Of a DNA stretch of 64,000 nt, positions 53,495-61,499 are shown in pieces. This DNA is from Litoribacter ruber (GTDB taxonomy: Bacteria > Bacteroidota > Bacteroidia > Cytophagales > Cyclobacteriaceae). The notes under the pieces were generated by a model. That model worked only from the letters and a program-made list of their open reading frames with translations. It was not told where the DNA came from and ran no database searches. Where the stretch lies: positions 1-64,000 of the forward strand of contig NZ_JAHBGI010000008.1 of assembly GCF_018500185.1 (NCBI RefSeq). The letters are read 5' to 3'. Each line of letters opens with the position of its first letter. Position 1 is the first letter of the stretch. A program made the position numbers and the translations under genes.

Positions 53495-53500
53495 GTTTTG

Positions 53501-56500
53501 TTAATTGATAAGCAAGAATACGCCGGAGCGGCTGGAGCGTTTGCCTTCGCGGGTGGTGTAGTAGATTTTGTAGACGTAGTTCCCGTTTGGACTTGGCTTT
53601 CCTTGGTGGAAACCATTCCATCCCGGATCTTCCATGGAGGTGGTGGTGTATAGCAACTCGCCCCAGGTGTTGAAAATATGCATCTCGAAATCCGACAAGC
53701 CCCTAAATTTCGGCATGAAGGTATCATTCAGGCCATCCCCATTTGGTGTAAAGGCATTTGGAATGAGTATTCTGTAAGAGTCGGTCACCTCCACCTCAAT
53801 GCGGCTCAATGTACTGCAACCATATTCATCATATACCCGCAGCGCAATTTCATAAGTACCAGGGCCAGAATAGGTGTGTTTCGGGTTTTGCTCACTGCTC
53901 TTGTTGCCATCTCCAAAATCCCAATCCCAGGCGATAATGTGGCCCTCACTTTCGTCATTAAACTGAATCGGATCATTGACCAAAATTTCTCCCTCCATAT
54001 CCAAACTGATCACAGAATAAGTGAAATCAGCATCGGCAAACACAGGCGGGAAATCGATCACCCTCGACAGGTCAATGTTGCAACCTCTCTTGTCTCTTAC
54101 AAAAACGGAGATGTCATCCGGGCTATTGAAAGTCACTTCGCGGACATTTTTCTCCCCACTGCTCCACTGGATTTCATATTCACCGGTACCTCCGGCGATG
54201 GTCACCCAAGCCGTACCAACCACTTCCCGCGTCTCACAATCCACATCAATCCTGGTGAACAAATCAGCCACCAATGGCTCAGGCTCATCGATGATGTAGG
54301 TTTTGCTGATGGTACAACCGTTTTTATCAGTCACAAGAAGCGTATATTCTCCCTTTTCCAGATCCACCCTATTCCAGGTTTTTATGTTGGAAGCATCTGA
54401 CCATTCAATCGTATAATCCTGCACCCCGCCGCTGATGACATTATTGATGACACCATTTTTAGCCCCGTTACAAGCCAGCATTTCCGTATGGGAAGAAGTA
54501 ATCGTTAATTCCTCAGGGGCTTGGATCTGTATGATCTCGCTGATGGAGCAGCTACCGTCCTCAACCCTTACACGGTACCGGCCCGTCTCCAAACCAGATA
54601 TGCCAGAAGTTGTACGGTCCTTGATCCAATGATCCGGGTTGTCAAGATTTTCCCAACGGTAGGTGTAAGCCCCGCTTCCACCCGTGACTTCCAAATTTAT
54701 CGAACCATTTTCGCTATCGTTACAGGTTGGGTTTTGATGAGAAGGCACAATGTTTAATGGGGCACGATCAGTCACCGTGTACACACGTGAAGTTCTACAG
54801 CCACCCTCTCCTTCAACATCCAATATGTAATTACCCGGCTTAAGGTTGGTCAACTCAGTAGCACCGTCAAATTCATATAAAGGTGACTGGACGCCAGTTT
54901 GCGGATCGCCAAACCTCCAGGAAAGTAGCAGGTCTCCCAATCCACCTGATACATTGACGGATATCCTACCGTCCCGCATACCGTAACAGGAAATCGGCTC
55001 CAATTCCACGGTTTCAACGATTATTGGATCGGCAATGACAATCTCTACGGTGTGCTCGGCTTCACATCCGGTCTCGGTGTCTTTCACTATTACAGTATAA
55101 TCTCCAGCAGGAAGATTGATCAGGTTGGAGGCCTGAGAGCCATTTGACCATTTGTAGGTATAATTGCCTGTGCCACCATTTACCGTAAGCTGAACATTCC
55201 CCCTTTCTTGGGGACTGCAGAGAATAAGCTTGCCGTCAGATTCAATTTCAAGAGATGGGGCAGGATTTGGCAAATCTACGGTGATGGTTTCCGTACATCC
55301 TTTATCATCTGTTACGGTCACCTCATACATGCCCGGCTCGATTCCAAAAATATCCTTGGTGGTGGCGCCATTTGACCACTCATAAGTGTAATCAGGTGTG
55401 CCGCCGCTCACTTCGAGAGTGATGGAGAGTTCGCCATCTTCATTACAAAGAATGTAATTAGGGGTCGCCACCACCAAAAGTTCCTCCTCGGGCTGACCAA
55501 CATAGAAGCTTAGATAATTGCTTCTACATTCTCTAAAATCCTCAACTTCAACCCGATAAAGCCCAGCTGTAAGACCTTCCAAAAACGGCGTATCTTCATC
55601 TGTATGATCCCAATGGTATCGGTATGGAGAGTCTCCCTCAAATGGGGTTCCGCCTGTAACTTCTAAAAGAATGGAACCATCATCTCCCCCACGGCAGGAA
55701 ACGTCAATGATTTCTTCCTTAACCAGAATAGGATCGGTCACCCCTACCACTACCTCAATAGACTCTGACTCACAATATCCCACGGTTGAGTTTCCAATAC
55801 CTGCTTTTATGGTATATCTACCCGCCCGCACATTCAATTCATTTTCAAAAATCTGCTGACCATTGACAAAATAAGAGTAATTGAGTTGACCATCTCGCTT
55901 GCTGCCACTAGCTTTTATGATTAGTTTTCCATCCATATTGTTCCTACAAGAAACAGGAATTATATCAGCCTCCACTTCAATCTTCTCTCCATCCTCAAGC
56001 TCAAAACTATCCTTCAATACTAAGCAATTTTCCCCATCGGTCACCTCATAGTCATATCGACCATAAGGAAGGTTGAAAATGGTATTGATTCTTTGGTTAA
56101 ATGTATAGGTTTCAAAAGCTTCTCCATTTCTGGTCAGTTCCATAATGAAGGGGGCTGTGCCGCCTTCAAAATTCACTTGGGCGGTAGTTTCTCCACCGAT
56201 ACAGATGATGGTACCGGGATTCACCGCAACGGTAAAGCCATCGGGTTGGCCAAGTTCAAACTCCCGTTCAATGCCACAGAGTTTTTCATCCACAAGTGTA
56301 AACAGGTATTCCCCTTGACGAAGGTTTTCAAATTCATGCGTGGCACTGGCAGATAAGCCGGAAAGCGTTAGTTCCTCACCGGAATCTTTGTGAAGGAGCT
56401 TGGCTTCATAATTTCCATTTCCGCCAGAGACTCTAAACTTCAACCAGCCCTCGTCACCCTCAAAACAGGTTGGATCTTCAAAGTCGAAGCGTTCCAGCTC

Positions 56501-59500
56501 CAAATCTTCTGGCTGGCTAATGGTGAAGCTTTTCGACTGCTGCCCACAACCTTCCGAATCAACCAGCGCTACATTGTACTGCCCCGGTGCAAGCCCAGTG
56601 AATACCGTTTGACCCGCTGGCATTGCCTGCCCGTTGATCCGAACCGTGAAGTTTCGGCCACTTTCAACTTGAGGGTCAAGCACGCGGATAACGCCATCGT
56701 GGGCACCACGGCAGGTAATGTCATCAAATTCCACATCGGCAAAAGTAGGCTCCAAAACCTCGTGGATGGTAAATACATGGGCCGTTTGGCCACAACCTTC
56801 ATCCGTCAATAAAAGCTCATAATCACCTGGTGCCAAATCCCTGAAAGTGAAGTTACCTTCAAAAAGATTTTCCTTGATATCGATTACCTCTGAGCCCGAA
56901 ATTAGCTGTAAGGATTTCCCGGATTTCCCTCCGGAAACCGTAAAGGTGACCCTGCCCAAGTCATCATAGCAGACTAACTGGGTTGCCAACAAGGATGCCT
57001 GAATGACGTTTGGCTGCTGAATGATGATATCATTGGTCCTTTCGGTACAGTTTTCAGCAAAAGTCACCTCCATAAAGTAGGTACCTGCCTCCAACTCATC
57101 CAATTGATTATCGGCAATCGGCTGTGGATTTTGGCCAGGAAGCCTTTTATACCATTGATGCGAAGCGCCGGTCACCGAAAAATCGATTACTCCATCATTC
57201 CCCCCGTAGCAGGAGACATCCTGCACCTTACTGGCCGAAAATGACGGGGCATTTGGCTGGGTGATGGTCAGGGTACTGTCATCTTCGCAACCTTTTGCAT
57301 CTTTTACCATGACAAGATAATCACCCGCATCAAGTGAAGTCAATACTGACCCACTCAATGGTGACCAGTTATCGCTTTCATTTATTTTATAAAAATAGTC
57401 ATACGGGGCAAACCCTCCGGAAGCATTCAAGTAAATAGCTCCCTCTTGTTCAGGGCAGGTTGGATCCACCTGAGAAGTCAAAATGGTAAGTGGAGATTCC
57501 GGCCCTTCAATTCTGAGCACCCGGTCAACCACACAGTCTTCCCCAGCCGACACAAAAACCTGATAGAATCCCACATTTAGGCCCTCAACTGTAGTCTGGT
57601 TCTGGCCAAACTGCTCATTGGTCTGCAGGTTTAGCCAATGAATATTGAAATCAGCGGCATCAAGCCCATTGCCCAAGCCTATCTGAAGCTTTCCACTGTT
57701 TTCCTCACACACTACATCGCTCTTATCCAACAACTGAATGGAAGGACGGGGAAGCGGGGCAATGTTAAAGGTTTCGGAAGTGGCCTTACAGCCATTGGCA
57801 TCAAATACCTCCAGGGTGTAGTTACCTGGTCTTAAGTCGTAAATGTTCTGATTGGTCTGGCCATTGGACCATCTGAATTGGTAATCGCCGCTGCCGCCAA
57901 GGATGTCCACTTCTATAAAGCCATCGTTTCGGTCAAAACAACTGATGCCCTCTTTTTGGGAAAGTACCACCTGAAGTTCTTCGGGCTGGCTAACCTCAAT
58001 GGTTTCTTGCGCCTCACAGAATCCATCGGCAACAGTCACCAAATAGGTCCCGGCTTTTACGTTTTGGCTTAAGATTCGGGAGGTTTGACTAGGAATTATT
58101 TCAAATTCCTGAGTGTCCTCGTTGAAATACTGCCAGGAGTAATCGTAATTTCCTACTCCATTGCTTGCCGTAATTTCAATCCTGCCATTTTCACTGCCAG
58201 AGCAACCAGGCTGAGTTACTTCCGGTGTATTTATCGTAAGCCGGTTTTCAGGTTCGTTGACCGTATAGGTTTGCTCAAACAAGCAAGTATTGCCGTCGGT
58301 GATGGTAAGTTCGTATGTTCCTGCAGGCAGGGCAGTAAGGGTCCTTTCGGAGGAAGTCCCAATCGGCCCGGTCCATGTCACTTGGTAATCTCCTCCATCA
58401 GCCAAATTTCCACCGGTAATGCTTTGGATATCCAAAACCCCGCTCTCATCACCTTGGCAAACCACATCGGTGATCCTCACATTAGCCTGTATGGCCGGAG
58501 GGGATTCAATAGCAAAGGGACCGAAGATTTTATAACAATTGACATTTCCTGGATCAATGACTCTCAAAAAATAATTCCCATCCTGCAGCCCGTCAATAGT
58601 TAAAGAAGTACCTAAAACCTGATTTGGATAGCCCTGCAAAAACCACTCATATGTCAAAATCTGGGATGAGCCGCCTGTGACTGTCGCCTCAAAACCTCCA
58701 TCATTGCCGCCTTCACAGGTTGGCAAGATTGGATTTAATTCCTCGAGCCTTATTTCCTCTGGCTGGTTGATGGCAAAACTGATGGTCTGGGGAAGGGTGC
58801 AGCCATTTTCATCTCTGATGTGCAGCTCGTAATTTCCAGCGGCGAGACCGTCAATCCGACCGTTTTGCCCCAACCTTTGGTAATTATTTCCTTCAAATGA
58901 ATAGTAATAGGGAGCTGTGCCTCCTTCCAGGGAAATTTCAACGGAGCCCGTTTCTCCAAAACAAAGCGGGTCAGTAGTGGCATGCTCCAAGTAATCAAGT
59001 CGGCTTGGCGCCTCAAAGGTGAATGGGTTAGAGATTATTTCACAGTCATTTCTATCGGTCACCACCAAACGGTAAGTCCCTTCACCCAATCCGGAAATGT
59101 CAATTGAAGTTTCACCGGCCAGAGATTCCCACTGCCCACCTGGAAGCTGCTTTTCCCATTGATAGTCATAAGAAGGGTTGCCGCCCTCCACGCGGAGTCC
59201 GGCAACACCTCCATCTTGGTCATTATAACAAAGTAAAGGGCTTATGTTATTGTCATAAATAATGACCAAAGGGTCAGGCTGCCCCACGGTGATATCCCTG
59301 TAGAGCATACAGCCTTCTGCAATCTGAATTGTAACGGTATATTCGCCAGCCTCAAGACCGGTAAATTCAGCCTCAGTTCCCATATATTCCTCACCGTTCA
59401 GCCCAATCAAATAGGGTTCTGAGCCTTGAAGCCGCACAAAAATAGACCCATCTCTATCACCATGACAACTGGTTGGTTCTGAACTCAACTCCTCGATAAT

Positions 59501-61132
59501 AGGGCTCTCGGGATCGGTAAGGGTAAATTCGAATGTTTCGTGGCAACCGTTGGCATCTATCAAAGTTAGGGTATAGTCACCGGCAGGTACATTTTCCAGT
59601 TTTTGGGTTTGACTCAACACGTTTGTGGAACCAGTCCTCACCCACTCGTAGGTCCAAGGGGCTCCCCAGCCGCCAACTGCCTCTATCTCGATAGACCCGC
59701 TTGCCGCTTCCGGGCAATTGGGGTCGGTAAGGTCAATCAGGGTGTAGCTGATATCCATTTCCGGCTCCCTCACTTGTATTATGTCAGTATTGGTCAGACA
59801 GCCATTTGCATCCATGACATACACGGTATAGCTACCTGGAGCAAGATCCTCAAAAGTCTCGGCAGAAGAGGATGAAGGAAGAAGTCCGGCAAAATTATTT
59901 TCCAGGCTGAACATATATGGAGCTGTGCCTCCCTGTGCCCTTACCCGGATAGCGCCATCCACGCTGTCAAAGCAGACATCGTTTACCAATTCCACATTTA
60001 CGCCAAGTTCGGCGGGTTCGATAATGGAAAAAGTGGTGCTCATCTGGCAACCGTCAGCGTCGGTGATGGCAACTGTATAGTTTCCTGGCTCCAGACCGGT
60101 TAAATATAAAGGATCGACGCTATTGTGCTGAGCGGCTGCTCCGCCATTTATGCTGTAGGAGAAAGGAGCATCCAATGTGCCCGAAAGGGTCAACCTGGCA
60201 GAACCATCATCTTCTCCATAACAAGTGATAGCTGTGGGAGCGGATTGGATAGTAAACTTGGGGGCATAGACGATCTGGAAAGCATAGTCTTCAAAGCAGG
60301 TATCATCGGTAGCCTGATCAGTAAAAACCCTGAAGAAATAGGTCCCTGGCTCAAGGTCGGTTTCGGTAATCTGCCCGTTGTTTTGAGTCTGGCGGTTATC
60401 GCGATAGAGCGCCCCATCTTTCCACAATTGGTAGCCAAATTCAGGACCGTTTCCACCAAGGATTCGCGTAGTGGCGGAACCAAGGTCATTTTCACATACA
60501 GGATGCGTCACCTCAGGGCCGTTGCCATCGGCCTGCTCGAGCGGCTCGGGTTCTTCGATGATGATTTCGGCAAAGGCCACACATCCTGCGATGTCCCTGA
60601 CTTCCACTATATATTCGCCTGCAGGAATATTATTTAGCTGACCCGTATTTTCATACTCCGGGATCAGTTCAGTCGGATTAGATTTATCAAATAATTTTAC
60701 AGTAAAATTCAGGTTACTGCTGATATTCAAAATAGCCTGACCATTAGCTACCCCGTTACAGTTAGCATCGATAACGGTCACTATTTCCACCCCTACCGGA
60801 TTGACAATATTTACATTTAAGCTTCGAGTGGCTTTATTGCCATGCCTATCAATAGCTTCAACTATATAACTCCCGTCTGGAACCACTTTGGAGGAAATAT
60901 AATAATTGTTAGCATCAGGGCTTGCCACTACATCCTCAGCCTCCAAAACCCCATCACGCAGATACCTAAAAGTAATCGGCCCTTCACCAGTAGCTACCAG
61001 TGTGGTTTCCTGCAAACAGTCATCAATAGATGTTCTAATAATTGAAACTTGCCCATACGAATTCTGTATCAGGCTGAAAAAAATCACAGCCATCCAGATT
61101 AAGATCCAGTTTCGATTAATATGTAGCTTCAT
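53501..61132 (-). CDS. Giant SprB-repeat surface adhesin with type B T9SS C-terminal domain
   Basis: From the ATG at 61132 the protein has 2543 residues: signal peptide to about residue 28 (ending NSYGQ), then about 27 SprB-type repeats of 75-90 residues, a PKD domain (about 2365-2450) and the gliding-associated C-terminal domain (about 2455-2543; IPNAFTPNGDGLNDTF, SPNGNYVYKIYY, GVFLLIN). Each repeat shows a cysteine followed by a glycine-rich DG turn (for example ISCYGMRDGRI), a GG pair, Tyr-Trp strands and a closing Asp-x-x-Gly-Cys, so pairs of cysteines probably form disulphides. This is the architecture of the mobile gliding adhesin SprB. The ligand is unknown. It has its own terminator and lies between a PorP/SprF gene and a second adhesin. 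Confidence 0.93.
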   Translation of the reverse strand: MKLHINRNWILIWMAVIFFSLIQNSYGQVSIIRTSIDDCLQETTLVATGEGPITFRYLRDGVLEAEDVVASPDANNYYISSKVVPDGSYIVEAIDRHGNKATRSLNVNIVNPVGVEIVTVIDANCNGVANGQAILNISSNLNFTVKLFDKSNPTELIPEYENTGQLNNIPAGEYIVEVRDIAGCVAFAEIIIEEPEPLEQADGNGPEVTHPVCENDLGSATTRILGGNGPEFGYQLWKDGALYRDNRQTQNNGQITETDLEPGTYFFRVFTDQATDDTCFEDYAFQIVYAPKFTIQSAPTAITCYGEDDGSARLTLSGTLDAPFSYSINGGAAAQHNSVDPLYLTGLEPGNYTVAITDADGCQMSTTFSIIEPAELGVNVELVNDVCFDSVDGAIRVRAQGGTAPYMFSLENNFAGLLPSSSSAETFEDLAPGSYTVYVMDANGCLTNTDIIQVREPEMDISYTLIDLTDPNCPEAASGSIEIEAVGGWGAPWTYEWVRTGSTNVLSQTQKLENVPAGDYTLTLIDANGCHETFEFTLTDPESPIIEELSSEPTSCHGDRDGSIFVRLQGSEPYLIGLNGEEYMGTEAEFTGLEAGEYTVTIQIAEGCMLYRDITVGQPDPLVIIYDNNISPLLCYNDQDGGVAGLRVEGGNPSYDYQWEKQLPGGQWESLAGETSIDISGLGEGTYRLVVTDRNDCEIISNPFTFEAPSRLDYLEHATTDPLCFGETGSVEISLEGGTAPYYYSFEGNNYQRLGQNGRIDGLAAGNYELHIRDENGCTLPQTISFAINQPEEIRLEELNPILPTCEGGNDGGFEATVTGGSSQILTYEWFLQGYPNQVLGTSLTIDGLQDGNYFLRVIDPGNVNCYKIFGPFAIESPPAIQANVRITDVVCQGDESGVLDIQSITGGNLADGGDYQVTWTGPIGTSSERTLTALPAGTYELTITDGNTCLFEQTYTVNEPENRLTINTPEVTQPGCSGSENGRIEITASNGVGNYDYSWQYFNEDTQEFEIIPSQTSRILSQNVKAGTYLVTVADGFCEAQETIEVSQPEELQVVLSQKEGISCFDRNDGFIEVDILGGSGDYQFRWSNGQTNQNIYDLRPGNYTLEVFDANGCKATSETFNIAPLPRPSIQLLDKSDVVCEENSGKLQIGLGNGLDAADFNIHWLNLQTNEQFGQNQTTVEGLNVGFYQVFVSAGEDCVVDRVLRIEGPESPLTILTSQVDPTCPEQEGAIYLNASGGFAPYDYFYKINESDNWSPLSGSVLTSLDAGDYLVMVKDAKGCEDDSTLTITQPNAPSFSASKVQDVSCYGGNDGVIDFSVTGASHQWYKRLPGQNPQPIADNQLDELEAGTYFMEVTFAENCTERTNDIIIQQPNVIQASLLATQLVCYDDLGRVTFTVSGGKSGKSLQLISGSEVIDIKENLFEGNFTFRDLAPGDYELLLTDEGCGQTAHVFTIHEVLEPTFADVEFDDITCRGAHDGVIRVLDPQVESGRNFTVRINGQAMPAGQTVFTGLAPGQYNVALVDSEGCGQQSKSFTISQPEDLELERFDFEDPTCFEGDEGWLKFRVSGGNGNYEAKLLHKDSGEELTLSGLSASATHEFENLRQGEYLFTLVDEKLCGIEREFELGQPDGFTVAVNPGTIICIGGETTAQVNFEGGTAPFIMELTRNGEAFETYTFNQRINTIFNLPYGRYDYEVTDGENCLVLKDSFELEDGEKIEVEADIIPVSCRNNMDGKLIIKASGSKRDGQLNYSYFVNGQQIFENELNVRAGRYTIKAGIGNSTVGYCESESIEVVVGVTDPILVKEEIIDVSCRGGDDGSILLEVTGGTPFEGDSPYRYHWDHTDEDTPFLEGLTAGLYRVEVEDFRECRSNYLSFYVGQPEEELLVVATPNYILCNEDGELSITLEVSGGTPDYTYEWSNGATTKDIFGIEPGMYEVTVTDDKGCTETITVDLPNPAPSLEIESDGKLILCSPQERGNVQLTVNGGTGNYTYKWSNGSQASNLINLPAGDYTVIVKDTETGCEAEHTVEIVIADPIIVETVELEPISCYGMRDGRISVNVSGGLGDLLLSWRFGDPQTGVQSPLYEFDGATELTNLKPGNYILDVEGEGGCRTSRVYTVTDRAPLNIVPSHQNPTCNDSENGSINLEVTGGSGAYTYRWENLDNPDHWIKDRTTSGISGLETGRYRVRVEDGSCSISEIIQIQAPEELTITSSHTEMLACNGAKNGVINNVISGGVQDYTIEWSDASNIKTWNRVDLEKGEYTLLVTDKNGCTISKTYIIDEPEPLVADLFTRIDVDCETREVVGTAWVTIAGGTGEYEIQWSSGEKNVREVTFNSPDDISVFVRDKRGCNIDLSRVIDFPPVFADADFTYSVISLDMEGEILVNDPIQFNDESEGHIIAWDWDFGDGNKSSEQNPKHTYSGPGTYEIALRVYDEYGCSTLSRIEVEVTDSYRILIPNAFTPNGDGLNDTFMPKFRGLSDFEMHIFNTWGELLYTTTSMEDPGWNGFHQGKPSPNGNYVYKIYYTTREGKRSSRSGVFLLIN

Positions 61133-61446
61133 GGTCACAGACTCTGGTAAAAGCCAACTATTTTAGCACAGTTCCTATATGAATTTTTGAATTTTAAAGA
61201 AAAAATAAAGCTTTTTGTGATTACCTATTTTATTTTATGCAATTCGTATTACATAAAATGATATTCTTCAATAGCCTGATTTTTAATAAATTAAAAGAAT
61301 AAAGTTTTTAAACGCAACAAATAATATTAAAAAACTGCAATTATCGGTTTACCAGTTATATGCTCCAATTACTACATCCTACCTCTATCTGCATTTCCCT
61401 AGGGACCAACCACATTTGCTCTGCTAGAAATAAATTTGACTTGAAA
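61133..61446. other. Gene-free A+T-rich spacer between the tandem adhesin genes
   Basis: About 310 bases without coding potential. It must hold the promoter of the adhesin at 53501, but no convincing TTTG-N19-TAnnTTTG pair is visible, so the promoter may depend on an alternative sigma factor or be weak. Confidence 0.45.
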
Positions 61447-61474
61447 CGAAAAAGAGCCTAAATAGGCTCTTTTT
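61447..61474 (-). terminator. Intrinsic terminator of the second giant adhesin gene
   Basis: A 10-bp stem (aaaagagcct and complement, 4-base loop) is followed by a T-run on the minus strand. It lies 26 bases past the stop codon at 61500. Confidence 0.9.
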
Positions 61475-61499
61475 ACTTGGTTGGTGGTTGTGAAAATTA

